64,000 nucleotides of DNA, taken from Raphanus sativus (lineage: Eukaryota > Streptophyta > Magnoliopsida > Brassicales > Brassicaceae). The position numbers and the translations under genes are program-made. Location of the stretch: NCBI RefSeq assembly GCF_000801105.2, contig NW_026615411.1, forward strand, positions 1 through 64,000, read 5' to 3'. Of this stretch, positions 1 through 11,800 are shown one piece after another. How positions within the stretch are numbered: the stretch's first letter is position 1; each line of letters opens with the position of its first letter. Under the pieces are notes generated by a model. It was not told the origin of the DNA. It worked only from the letters and a program-made list of their open reading frames with translations, and ran no database searches.

Positions 1-713
1 AACTTCTTTCAAGTCTCATCCGCGCCTAAGGGTAAGTAAGGTAAGTCCATTCATAATATCATTTATATCCTATGGTTGATCTTGCAGGGCTTGTGACATT
101 TTATTTCTTTTATTTCATTTCGTTGAGTCAGCATTGTTTAGCCTATGCTTTCTTAAGTCCTAGATCGAGTCTTTGTATTGTTTTTGCTTCAAGACCCCTA
201 GAAGGGCACAACTGCATTGGGACACTATATAAGTTCCCTATAAGCAGTCATGTATCTTTAACCTTTATGAAATATATGAGTCAGTTTGCCCTAGCAACTA
301 CTAAGTCTTTTGAGAGTTTGTGAGAAGCATTCTTGAGAGCAATCTGTTAATATCAAGTTCCATCATAGAACTTGTGGTTACACTTCGATCCATCTTTGGT
401 TGTGTGAATCAATCAAAAACCCATCACATCAAACATCTTCTTTGTCTTTGTTGAGTTGTTTATTCGAACAAGCAACTTAATCCATACCACATCTATCCAT
501 TTGCCATCCATTGAATCATCAAGTTGGTTATACGACCAAGTGGTGTTCTCATCTCCCATTGGTGTCTTTGCGAGTCTCAATACAACCGGATCCATCACTC
601 AAACCATCCTCTACATCAGATCCTTCCATCTCAATCCACTTCATTATCAACCGGTTCATTGATCTCACCCCTATCCAACCAGCTTGAGCAAGGCCCTCTT
701 TGTGCCTATATCA
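1..713 (+). repeat. G1 left (5') LTR, truncated by window edge
   Basis: Bases 2-713 align with 5940-6660 of the right LTR, with scattered small differences. The end ATATCA is followed after 3 bases by the tRNA primer site. The first roughly 390 bp of the LTR lie before base 1. A TATA-like sequence is at 225-233. Confidence 0.9.
225..233 (+). promoter_or_regulatory. TATA-like box in G1 LTR (left copy)
   Basis: CTATATAAG in an otherwise non-palindromic stretch, kept in the right LTR at 6164-6172. Position inside the LTR fits an LTR promoter at the U3/R border. Inference from motif only. Confidence 0.5.
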
Positions 714-716
714 TTT

Positions 717-728
717 TGGTATCAGAGC
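717..728 (+). other. G1 primer binding site (initiator Met tRNA type)
   Basis: TGGTATCAGAGC three bases after the LTR end. This is the usual plant LTR-retrotransposon site complementary to the 3' end of initiator tRNA-Met, where minus-strand DNA synthesis starts. Bases 729-1237 are an untranslated leader with long A and T runs and no gene that I can see. Confidence 0.85.
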
Positions 729-1237
729 CGAAAGGCTCCAATTGGTGATCTCTTTCCTATTCTTTAGATCGTGTAGTTTATAAAGAAAAGCACCAAAAAA
801 TGTTCTTTTGCATTCCTTGCATTCACCATTGTTGTTCTTGTGTTCTTAGTTTATAAAATCGAAAGAAAAAGAAAAGAGATAGAGTTTTCCTAGTGTTGAT
901 CCATATTGTTCGAAAACAAAAGGCTTTGTGTGTTAGATTGATTGCTTTACCTTTGCTAAAATAGCATTTGCGCATCCATCACATATCATCCAGCATTTTT
1001 GATTTCCATATTTTAGTATTTGTGTCTTCTTTTCAAAAAAAAAAAAAAAATAAACAAAAGTTTTCTTTCGAGTTTTGATTTCATATTCATTTTTATATAA
1101 AAAAAAAAAGATTTCATTTCATATAGTTTTTCAACATTGCCATATTTAAATCATATGCATTGTTTCTTTTTTTTTCCTTCTTGTCGAGTTTTACTTCCTT
1201 GATACTTCACTGGTCTTTGAAAATTTTCAGGAAAAAC

Positions 1238-4200
1238 ATGGGAGATAATAGCTCAACTTCAGCTGATACCGCAAACTATGGCTCAGCTCCTAGTTGCAAT
1301 GCAATCCATTAGTGAGAGGATGACTCGCCTAGAGCAAGGACAACAAGCTCGAGCCAACCAACCGCTCAAGGAGCAAACAACAATCCTCAAGACCAGCAAC
1401 AACAACAGCAACACAATCCCCGAGCTGAGGATGATTCGGATAGTGACATGCCGAGTCTAGAAGAGGAAGAACAAAGACCCCCTCCTAGAAGAAATGCTAG
1501 AGATAGAGGAAGAAACCGAGGAAGAGGACATGATCAAGAGCATGATCAATGGCAAGGAGGCAAGGACTTGAAGCTCACGCCACCAACCTTTGCTGGAAAG
1601 GTTAATCCTGATGCCTACATTGATTGGGAGACACGCATGGAGTATATTTTGACTATTACCATTACTCCGAGCTAGGAAGGTCTCTCTAGCTGCTGCTCAG
1701 CTCACTGACACCGCCTTGACATGGTGGGATCGAGAGCTATCCGAGAGGAGAAGGCTAAGGCGTGCACCCATTGCTCTTTGGGATGACATGAGAGCCATGC
1801 TGAGGAGAAGATATGTGCCAAGTTACTACTACCCGTGACTTGCAAAAGAGGTTCAGGAAGCTCACTCAAGGTTCCAAGTCAGTTGAGGAGTACTATGAAG
1901 AGTTTGATGCTATGAGGAACCGCTTAGAAGTTCAAGATTCTGAGGAAACCTTGATGGCACAATTCTTGGATGGACTTCAAGATAGGATAACAAGAAAGGT
2001 GGAGAGACAGAAACTATGAGCACTTCCATGATCTAATCCACTTTGCTATCCAAGCAGAGCAACACATCAAGCGCAAAACCGCAGCTACAAGTAGGAGTAA
2101 GAACACTTGGACTCCACCAGCTCAAAGAAATGACAAGGGCAAGTCCATTGAGGTTGAGAGCCGGTTCAAGAAGAACTCCACTGCTGATGCATCTAAGGGC
2201 AACAAGGCTGATCAAAGCAAGCCTAGTGCACCTAGAAACCGAGACATCACTTGCTACAAGTGCCAAGGTAAGGGACATTATGCAAGAGATTGTCCTAAAT
2301 CAAAGAGTCATGATCCTTAGAGAAGATGGAGGATATGAGACTCAAGAAGAAGAAGAAGCGGATGCTACTGATGAAGAGATCACTGATTATCCAGATGAGG
2401 GAGAGATACTTGTGACAAGAAGAGTACTTAGTGCCATGTTCGAACCAGAAACCATTCAAAGGGAAAACATCTTTCATACAAGATGCACCATTGAATCTAA
2501 GGTATGTAGCTTGATCATTGATGGTGGTTCATGTACTAATGTTGCTAGCAAGTATTTGGTTGATAAGCTAGGTCTCAAGACAACCACGCATCCAAGACCT
2601 TATAGATTGAAGTGGTTAAATGATGAAACCGAGCTAAAGATTGGTGAACAAGTGGAAGTCTCTTTCAGCATAGGCCGATATGCTGACAAGGTAATTTGTG
2701 ATGTGGTTCCTATGCAAGCTGGTCATCTTTTGCTTGGCAGGCCTTGGCAATTTGACAAGGAGACCATACACAATGGACGCACCAACTACTATAGTTTCAC
2801 TCACAACAACCGCAAGCACAACCTAGCTCCTTTAACTCCACAACAAGTCTTTGACTTGCAAAAGGATATGAGCAAAGGAAACAAGGTAAGTAAGACTAAT
2901 CTCTATATTAGTCCATCTAAAGTTTTAAAATCTTTAGAGAACAAAACACAGGTGCTACTAATGATCTTTAAGGAAGGTGTTTGACAGATTATAAAGATCA
3001 AGAACTCCCACCAGAAGTTGTGCAACTACTTGAGAAGTTCCCTGATATCTTTCCAGAAGATATTCCTGCTGGTTTACCACCAATAAGAGGAATAGAACAC
3101 CAGATTGATCTAGTACCAGGAGCTCCATTGCCAAACCGACCAGCCTATAGAGTCAATCCGGAGGAAGCCAAAGAATTGGAGAGACAAGTGCAAGACTTGA
3201 TGGACAAGGGATACATAAGAGAGAGTCTAAGCCCTTGTGCAGTTCCAGTTCTTCTAGTGCCAAAGAAAGATGGGACTTGGAGGATGTGTGTTGATTGCCG
3301 AGCCATAAACAACATCACCATCAAGTATAGACATCCAATCCCACGGCTAGATGACATGCTAGATGAACTCAGTGGTGCCACTATCTTCTCAAAGATAGAT
3401 TTGAAGAGTGGTTATCACCAGGTAAGAATGAAAGAAGGAGATGAGTGGAAGACTGCTTTCAAGACCAAGAGAGGTCTCTATGAATGGCTAGTCATGCCAT
3501 TTGGTCTTACCAATGCTCCAAGCACTTTCATGCGCCTCATGAACCATGTTCTAAGGGAGTACATCTGTAAGTTTGTAGTTGTATACTTTGATGATATCTT
3601 AGTCTATAGCAACAGCTTAGAAGATCATCTTATTCATCTTGAAAAGGTTTGGAAACCTTGCGCCAAGAGCATCTTTATGCTAATCTCAAGAAATGTACCT
3701 TTTGCACTGATCAACTAGTTTTCCTAGGCTTTGTTGTTAGTTCACAGGGTCTAAAGGTGGATGAAGAGAAGATCAAGGCAGTGCAAGAATGGCCCACGCC
3801 AACTACAATAGGTCATGTGAGGAGTTTCCATGGACTAGCAAGCTTCTATAGAAGATTTGTCCGAGACTTCAGCACCATAGCAGCCCCATTAACTTCAGTA
3901 ATCAAGAAAGATGTGGCTTTCAAATGGGGAAGTGAACAGGATGAGGCTTTTCAAAACCTCAAAGATAGTTTAACTAATGCTCCTGTTTTAGTCTTACCTG
4001 ATTTTAACAAAAACTTTTGAGATTGAATGTGATGCATCAGGGACAGGTATTGGAGCAGTGTTGACTCAAGGAGGAAAAGCCAGTAGCATTCTTCAGTGAG
4101 AAGTTACATGGAGCTACACTCAACTATCCTACCTATGATAAAGAGTTATATGCACTAGTGAGGTCATTGGAGACTTGGCAGCACTATCTACTCTCTAAGG

Positions 4201-5855
4201 AGTTTGTGATCCACACTGACCACGAGACACTCAAGTATTTGAGAGGACAAACTACCTTGAAGAAGAGGCACGCAAGGTGGCTAGAGTTTGTGGAATCTTT
4301 CCTTATATCATCAAGTACAAGAAGGGAAAGGAGAACATTGTAGCTGATGCTTTGTCAAGAAGGCATGCGCTTATATCTTTGATGGAAGCCAAGGTAATGG
4401 GGTTTGAACACATCAAAGAGCAATACCAAGAAGATCCAGACTTTGGAGACATTTACAAGCAATGCAAGCAAGCAGCATTCGGATCCTTCTATCAGCATGA
4501 TGAGTTTCTATTTAAAGATAAGAGGTTGTGTATCCCACAAGGTTCCATGCGAGACTTGATCTTGAGAGAAGCACATGGTGGTGGACTTATGGGACACTTT
4601 GGACGTGACAAAACCTTGAGTATAGTGGTAGAACACTTCTACTGGCCACACTTGAGAAGAGACGTTGAGAAGCTATGCGCAAGATGCATTGTTTGTCTCA
4701 AGGCTAAATCCAGGTTACATCCTCATGGTCTTTACATTCCTTTACCTATTCCTGACCTACCTTGGGTAGATATTTCCATGGATTTTGTTTTAGGTTTGCC
4801 AAAGATCAGGAACAAGGATTCCATCTTTGTTGTGGTGGACAGGTTTTCTAAGATGGCTCATTTTATTCCTTGCAATAAGACTAATGATGCTACTCAAACT
4901 GCTGATTTATTCTTTAAGGAAGTGGTTAAGCTACATGGTATTCCTAGAACTATTGTTTCTGACAGGGACACAAAGTTCTTGAGCCACTTTTGGAGGGCCA
5001 TTTGGAGGAAGTTAGGTACCAAGCTCTTGTTCTCTACCACTTGCCATCCTCAAACTGATGGACAAACAGAGGTTGTTAACCGCACTCTATCCACTCTCTT
5101 GAGAGCCACGGTTGTTAACCGCACTCTATCCAATGACTCCTTTAGATCTCTCTCCTATTCTACCACAAAAGGATCAAATGGTGAGTACTGATGGTGAGAC
5201 TAAGGCTGAACTTATGAAGAAAATCCACCAGAAGGTTAAGGAGAACCTAGAGAAGCAAAATGAGCAAAACAAGAAGCAAGGTGACAAGGGAAGAAAGGAG
5301 GTTTCATTTGAACCAGGAGATTGGGTTTGGTTACATATGAGGTCCGAGAGGTTTCCAAAGCAGAGGAAGTCCAAGCTCGCACCAAGAGGAGATGGCCCAT
5401 TCAAAGTCTTGAAGAAGATCAATGACAATGCCTATCAATTGGAGCTGCCGGTTGAGTTTAATGTTTCTTCTACTTTCAATGTGTCAGACTTATCTTATTT
5501 TCATGCAGATGAAACTGTTCTGAGGTCAGAACCTTCTCAAGAGGGAGAGAATGATGAGGACATAGAACCAGACATCAACATTCCCACACTTAGACAAGCT
5601 CCAAGGACAAGATCAGGAACTAGAGGTGTTGCTGCTAGCTTTAACAAAGCCATAGAAGTTCTTCTCATCAAAAGCAACATCAACACCAAGCTAGAAGCCA
5701 TCACAAACCGCATGGATCAATTCACTATAACCGGAGGAGAAGCTAATGGAGATGAAGCTTATGTTATACAAGTTGGTCCAAAGGATGATGATAACATATG
5801 GTCCATTCTTCCTCACAAGGGAATGGTTTCCTTGTTTGTCATCACACCTAAGTGA
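1238..5855 (+). pseudogene. G1 gag-pol polyprotein, multiply frameshifted
   Basis: Ty3/gypsy polyprotein broken into many frames. The gag start ATG is at 1238 but the frame changes before 1278. Open pieces: 1278-1460, 1448-1675 (gag, PPTFAGK and WETRMEYI), 1813-2019 (gag), zinc knuckle CX2CX4HX4C at 2252-2293, then about 2296-2984 (protease, IIDGGSCTN), 2981-3718 (RT with YFDDI near 3583), 3649-4020 (RT/RNase H), 4158-4343 and 4277-5191 (RNase H end, HHCC and integrase) and 5112-5855 (integrase C-terminus ending inside the LTR with an RTRSGTRG motif). About 40 integrase codons are missing near 5110-5135, where a 23-bp filler sits. Non-coding now. Confidence 0.85.
5540..5551 (+). other. G1 polypurine tract
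   Basis: AGAGGGAGAGAA directly before the LTR start TGATGAGG; primes plus-strand synthesis. It lies within the polyprotein reading frame, as in the other gypsy elements here. Confidence 0.8.
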
Positions 5856-6660
5856 TACGGTGAGTTTTGAGAAGAGGAGAGCCAAGTTCAAACGACAACA
5901 CTTTGCCAAGAATCAAAGACACGCTCCTCTCCAACGGCTACTTCTTTCAAGTCTCATCCGCGCCTAAGGTAAGTAAGGTAAGTCCATTTCATAATATCAT
6001 TTATATCCTATGGTTTATCTTGCAGGGTCTTGTGACATTTTATTTCTTTTATTTCATTTCGTTGAGTCAGGCATTGTTTAGCCTATGCTTTCTTAAGTCC
6101 TAGATCGAGTCTTTGTATTGTTTTTGCTTCAAGACCCCTAGAAGGGCACAACTGCATTGGACACTATATAAGTCCCCTATAAGCAGTCATGTATCTTTAA
6201 CCTTTATGAAATATATGAGTCAGTTTGCCCCTAGCAACTACTAAGCCTTTTGAGAGTTTGTGAGAAGCATTCTTGAGAGCAACTCGTGTTATATCAAGTT
6301 CCTCATCATAGAACTTGTGGTTACACTTCGATCCATCCTTTGGTTGTGTGAATCAATCAAAACCCCATCACATCAAGCCATCTCTTTGTCTTTGTTGAGT
6401 TGTTTATTCGAACAAGCAACTTAGATCCATATCCACATCTATTCCATTTGCCATCCATTGAATCATCAAGTTGGTTATACGACCAAGTGGTGTTTCTCAT
6501 CTCCATTGGTGTCTTTGCGAGTCTCAATACAACCGGATCCATCACTCAACCATCCTCTACATCAGATCCTTCCATCTCACTCCACTTCATTATCAACCGG
6601 TTCATTGATCCTCACCCCTATCCAACCAGCTTGAGCAAGGCCCTCTTTGTGCCTATATCA
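5552..6660 (+). repeat. G1 right (3') LTR, complete
   Basis: 1109 bp from TGATGAGGAC to CCTATATCA. The first 304 bp also encode the end of the polyprotein (stop at 5853-5855). It contains the TATA-like box at 6164-6172 and a possible short intron, 5969-6025, with doubled donor sites. The next base, 6661, is copia coding sequence. Confidence 0.85.
6164..6172 (+). promoter_or_regulatory. TATA-like box in G1 LTR (right copy)
   Basis: CTATATAAG, same place as in the left LTR, upstream of GTCCCCTATAAGCAG. Motif-based only. Confidence 0.45.
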
Positions 6661-8117
6661 GTATGAGAGTGAACTACCAAAGGGAAAGAGAGCTGTGAGC
6701 TGCAAGTGGATATTCACCATCAAGTATCTACCCAATGGGAAGATAGATAGGCGCAAGACAAGACTGGTAGCTAGGGGATTCACACAAACATATGGAGAAG
6801 ACTATATAGATACCTTTGCTCCAGTTGCCAAGCTACATACAATCAGAGTAGTGCTATCTCTTGCAGTCAACCTTGAGTGGGATCTATGGCAAATGGATGT
6901 GAAGAATGCTTTTCTTCAGGGGGAGCTTGAAGATGAGGTCTATATGTTACCACCACCAGGAATGGAAGGGATGGTAAAACCAGGAAATGTATTGAGACTG
7001 AAGAAAGCTATCTATGGGTTGAAGCAATCACCAAGAGCTTGGTACCATAAGCTTAGCACCACTCTGAATGGTAAAGGGTTCAGAAAGTGTGAACTAGACC
7101 ACACTCTCTTCACTTTGGTAACACCAGGAGGTATCATAGTTATTCTTGTATATGTTGATGATATTATTATCACTGGTTCTGATAAAACAGGTATACAAGA
7201 AACCAAGGACTATCTCAAGACTGTGTTTGATATAAAAGACTTGGAGAGATGAAATACTTTCTTGGGATTGAGTTGTGTAGATCCAAGGAAGGTTATTCAT
7301 TTCCCAAAGAAAGTATACACTTGATCTGTTGAAAGATGCAGGTGCTTATGGAGGAAAGACAGCCAAGATGCCCATGGAAGATGGGTACAAGATTCCGAGA
7401 GAGGGGGAGATAGAAGACAGCAAGAAATTTCATGATCCTAAACTGTATAGGAAGCTGGTGGGGAAGTTGATCTATCTTACTATCACTCGGCCAGACATAT
7501 GCTTTGCAGTGAACCAAGTAAGCCAGCATATGCAACAACCAAAGGAGCATCATTGGAGAATGGTGGAGAGAGTCCTTATGTATCTAAATGGAACCCAAGG
7601 ATTGGGAGTATGGATGGGGTGCAACAAGAGTACAGAAGTGGTGGGATACTGTGATGCTGATTGGGCTGGTGATAGGAATGATAGAAAGTCCACAACCGGG
7701 TACTGCACCTTCATTGGAGGCAACATGGTGACTTGGAAGAGCAAGAAGCAGAAGGTGGTCTCATGTTCCAGTGCTGAAGCTGAGTATAGAGCTATGCTGA
7801 AGCTTACCAATGAGTTAGTATGGATCAAGGGGATTTTGAAGCACTTGGAGATCGAGCAAGCAACACCTATGACCATGCATTGCGACAATCAAGCTGCCAT
7901 ACATATTGCTACCAACTCTGTGTTTCATGAGAGGACAAAACACATTGAAGTTGATTGTCACAAGGTGAGGCAGATGATAGTCTTGGGAGTGATCTTGCCA
8001 TGTTACACTAGAAGTGAAGATCAGTTGGCAGATGTATTCACCAAGGCAGCAAGACAGAAGACAATGGAGTCCATACACATCAGGTTAGGACTCATTGATC
8101 TTACACCCATTCACTAG
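6661..8117 (+). pseudogene. C1 copia RT-RNase H fragment, frameshifted
   Basis: The open part up to 7252 carries the copia RT motifs TRLVARGFTQ, VKNAFLQGELEDEVYM and YVDDIIITG (near 7150). The frame breaks near 7245 in the DIKDLGE region, where a base appears missing compared with C2, and again near 7290-7330. The second open part, 7329-8117, carries the copia RNase H block (CDADWAGDRNDRKSTTGY, SCSSAEAEYRAM, FHERTKHIEVDCH) and ends in a normal stop. gag, protease and integrase are absent because G1 interrupts the gene at its left. Confidence 0.85.
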
Positions 8118-8148
8118 TCCCCTGATCATGAGGTCTTCACTCTTTTTC

Positions 8149-8189
8149 CCTCATCAAAGTTTTGTCCCAATGGTTTTTCTTTGATGAGG
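8149..8189 (+). promoter_or_regulatory. C1 3' UTR hairpin with conserved loop
   Basis: Perfect 11-bp inverted repeat CCTCATCAAAG (8149-8159) and CTTTGATGAGG (8179-8189). The 19-nt loop contains TTTTGTCCCA and TGGTTTT and the stem is followed by TTTTAATGAGG. C2 has the same loop core and flank but a different stem that still pairs (22565-22608). This covariation points to a selected RNA structure between the stop codon and the polypurine tract. Function unknown to me. Confidence 0.7.
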
Positions 8190-8258
8190 TTTTAATGAGG
8201 AAGATCTCATGGTCCTTCCAAGCTCGACTTGTTCCACATGGTCTAGCTTGATGGGGAG

Positions 8259-8800
8259 TGTTGAAATGTGGTGAGAAGAGATGAGAAGTATTGTGATCAT
8301 GAAGAGGAGAGAAGAAGAAAATATACTTGAGAAAAGTTACCATGCAGTAAAAATAAAGTTACTGCATGGTAAATGGGGTTTGAGGTAAAACAAGCAAGGA
8401 AAGCAATGTGTGAAACACTAAAGGAAGAAGAGGCTTAGCACAGTGATCTAACCAAGAGGGAAGAGTCAGTCGACCGTTTGAAGATGAGATTACTATTAGC
8501 CAGTCCATGACAGGCTGTAAAGAGAGCCTAGGCGTGTGAGCATTCTCAGCCAAGTGTGGTTCACCTTGCCATTGACTACACATGCTTGTAATAGTTCATT
8601 GTGTGCGCCAAACCCTCTTTAATCTCTTGTATATATTGCAACTCCTTTCATTAATCATATATACATTCGACACTTCCTTTCTCTCTAGTTTAAACATGTC
8701 TCTCTCTAGTTACTATTGAATCTAAGAACACACTTTCTCTCTTATTCTCTCATAATCTACCATTAATCTCTTAATACACTTTCTTTTCTCTAAAATAATA
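8259..8800 (+). repeat. C1 right LTR
   Basis: Starts TGTTGAAATG right after the purine tract GATGGGGAG, the same arrangement as C2 (GAGGGGGAG then TGTTGAGATG). TATA-like TGTATATATTGC lies near 8629. The end near 8800 is set by the start of satellite sequence AGTGGTTCC; no terminal CA is visible. No coding sequence. Confidence 0.75.
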
Positions 8801-11800
8801 AGTGGTTCCAGATAAAGATTCTTAGATCGTGGTTCATCCTGGTTTGATAAGAATCATGAAGATAATGGCATATGTCCGAACAGGCTAATCTGGAATCATC
8901 TGGATAGAAGGTGGGATATCTTCTTGCTCACAATACTTATGAGATTTATTCAACTTCCTGGTTATTCTCCACTGATTAGTGGTTCCAAATAAAGATTCTT
9001 AGATCGTGGTTCATCCTGGTTTGATAAGAATCATGAAGATAATGGCATATGTCCGAACAGGCTAATCTGGAATCATCTGGATAAAAGGTGGGATATCTTC
9101 TTGCTCACAATACTTATGAGATTTATTCAACTTCCTGGTTATTCTCCACTGATTAGTGGTTCCAAATAAAGCTTCTTAGATCATGGTTCATCCTGGTTTG
9201 ATAAGAATCATGAAGATATTGCCATATGTCCGAACAGGCTAATCTGGAATCATCTGGATAGAAAGTGGGATATCTTCTTGCTCACAACTCCTATGAGATT
9301 TATTCAACTTCCTGGTTATTCTCTACTGATTAGTGGTTCCAAATAAAGCTTCTTAGATCGTGGTTCATCCTGGTTTGATAAGAATCATGAAGATAATGGC
9401 ATATGTCCGAACAGGCTAATCTGGAATCATCTGGATATAGGTGGGATATCTTCTTGCTCACAACACTTATGAGATTTATTCAACTTCCTGGTTATTCTCC
9501 ACTGATTAGTGGTTCCAAATAAAGCTTCTTAGATCGTGGTTCATCCTGGTTTGATAAGAATCATGAAGATAATGCATATGTCCGAACAGGCTAATCTGGA
9601 ATCATATGGATAGAAGGTGGGATATCTTCTTGCTCACAACACTTATGAGATTTATTCAACTTCCTGTTTATTCTTCACTGATTAGTGGTTCCAAATAAAG
9701 CTTCTTAGTTCGTGGTTCATCCTGGTTTGATAAGAATCATGAAGATAATGGTTATGTCCGAACAGGCTAATCTGGAATCATCTGGATAGAAGGTGGGATA
9801 TCTTCTTGCTCACACACTTATGAGATTTATTCAACTTCCTGGTTATTCTCCACTGATTAGTGGTTCCAAATAAAGCTTCTTAGATCGTGGTTCATCCTGG
9901 TTTGATAAGAATCATGAAGATATTGCCATATGTCCGAACAGGCTAATCTGGAAACATCTAGATAGAAAGTGGGATTCTTCTTAATCACAACTCCTATGAG
10001 ATTTATTCAACTTCCTGATTATTCTCCACTGATTAGTGGTTCCAAATAAGCTTCTTAGATCGTGGTTCATCCTGGTTTGATAAGAATCATGAAGATATTG
10101 CCATATGTCCGAACAGGCTAATCTGGAATCATCTGGATAGAAAGTGGGATATCTTCTTACTCACAACTCCTATGAGATTTATTCAACTTCCTGGTTATTC
10201 TCCACTGATTAGTGGTTCCCAATAAAGCTTCTTAGATTTGGTTCATCCTGGTTTGATAAGAATCATGAAGATATTGCCATATGTCCGAACAGGCTAATCT
10301 GGAATCATCTGGATAGAAAGTGGGATATCTTCTTACTCACAACTCCTATGAGATTTATTCAACTTCCTGGTTATTCTCCACTGATTAGTGGTTCCAAATA
10401 AAGCTTCTTAGATCGTGGTTCATCCTGGTTTGATAAGAATCATGAAGATATAATGGCATATGTCCGAACAGGCTAATCTGGAATCATCTGGATAGAAAGT
10501 GGGATATCTTCTTACTCACAACTCCTATGAGATTTATTCAACTTCCTGGTTATTCTCCACTGATTAGTGGTTCCAAATAAAGCTTCTTAGATCGTGGTTC
10601 ATCCTGGTTTGATAAGAATCATGAAGATAATGCATATGTCCGAACAGGCTAATCTGGAATCATCTGGATAGAAGGTGGGATATCTTCTTGCTCACAACAC
10701 TTATGAGATTTATTCAACTTCCTGGTTATTCTCCACTGATTAGTGGTTCCAAATAAAGCTTCTTAGATCGTGGTTCATCCTGGTTTGATAAGAATCATGA
10801 AGATAATGGTATATGTCCGAACAGGCTAATCTGGAATCATCTGGATAGAAAGTGGGATATCTTCTTACTCACAACTCCTATGAGATTTATTCAACTTCCT
10901 GGTTATTCTCCACTGATTAGTGGTTCCAAATAAAGCTTCTTAGATCGTGGTTCATCCTGGTTTGATAAGAATCATGAAGATAATGGCATATGTCCGAACA
11001 GGCTAATCTGGAATCATCTGGATAGAAGTGGGATATCTTCTTGCTCACAACACTTATGAGATTTATTCAACTTCCTGGTTATTCTCCACTGATTAGTGGT
11101 TCCAAATAAAGCTTCTTAGATCGTGGTTCATCCTGGTTTGATAAGAATCATGAAGATATTGCCATATGTCCGAACAGGCTAATCTGGAATCATCTGGATA
11201 GAAAGTGGGATATCTTCTTGCTCACAATACTTATGAGATTTATTCAACTTCCTGGTTATTCTCCACTGATTAGTGGTTCCAAATAAAGCTTCTTAGATCG
11301 TGGTTCATCCTGGTTTGATAAGAATCATGAAGATATGGCATATGTCCGAACAGGCTAATCTGGAATCATCTGGATAGAAAGTGGGATATCTTCTTACTCA
11401 CAACTCCTATGAGATTTATTCAACTTCCTGGTTATTCTCCACTGATTAGTGGTTCCAAATAAAGCTTCTTAGATCGTGGTTCATCCTGGTTTGATAAGAA
11501 TCATGAAGATAATGGCATATGTCCGAACAGGCTAATCTGGAATCATCTGGATAGAAGGTGGGATATCTTCTTGCTCACAACACTTATGAGATTTATTCAA
11601 CTTCCTGGTTATTCTCCACTGATTAGTGGTTCCAAATAAAGCTTCTTAGATCGTGGTTCATCCTGGTTTGATAAGAATCATGAAGATAATGGCATATGTC
11701 CGAACAGGCTAATCTGGAATCATCTGGATAGAAGGTGGGATATCTTCTTACTCACAACACTTTTGAGATTTATTCAACTTCCTGGTTATTCTCCACTGAT

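Larger units (their letters stand above)
1..6660 (+). mobile_element. G1: decayed CRM-like Ty3/gypsy LTR retrotransposon
   Basis: Order is partial left LTR, primer binding site, gag, protease, RT, RNase H, integrase, polypurine tract and right LTR, which is the Ty3/gypsy order. The LTR starts TGATGAGGAC just after the purine tract and ends ATATCA. The reading frame crosses into the 3' LTR, as known for CRM chromoviruses. The left LTR is cut by the window edge. The right LTR ends exactly where copia RT coding sequence begins (6661), so G1 inserted into copia element C1; the other target duplication lies outside the window. Many frameshifts make it non-functional. Clade assignment is inferred from motifs, not a tree. 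Confidence 0.85.
6661..8800 (+). mobile_element. C1: 3' remnant of a Ty1/copia element
   Basis: What remains is RT, RNase H, 3' untranslated region, polypurine tract (8246-8258) and right LTR. The 5' part was separated by the G1 insertion and lies outside the window. The protein is clearly related to, but not the same family as, C2. The right end meets satellite array 1 near 8800 without a recognisable CA terminus, so the LTR end may be lost. Confidence 0.85.

Noticed and set aside
717..728. tRNA genes near TGGTATCAGAGC sites
   Set aside because: Only the 12-base primer complement is present, no cloverleaf; these are primer binding sites.
2033..2278. Minus-strand frames opposite gag in G1
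   Set aside because: Shadow of gag coding bias.
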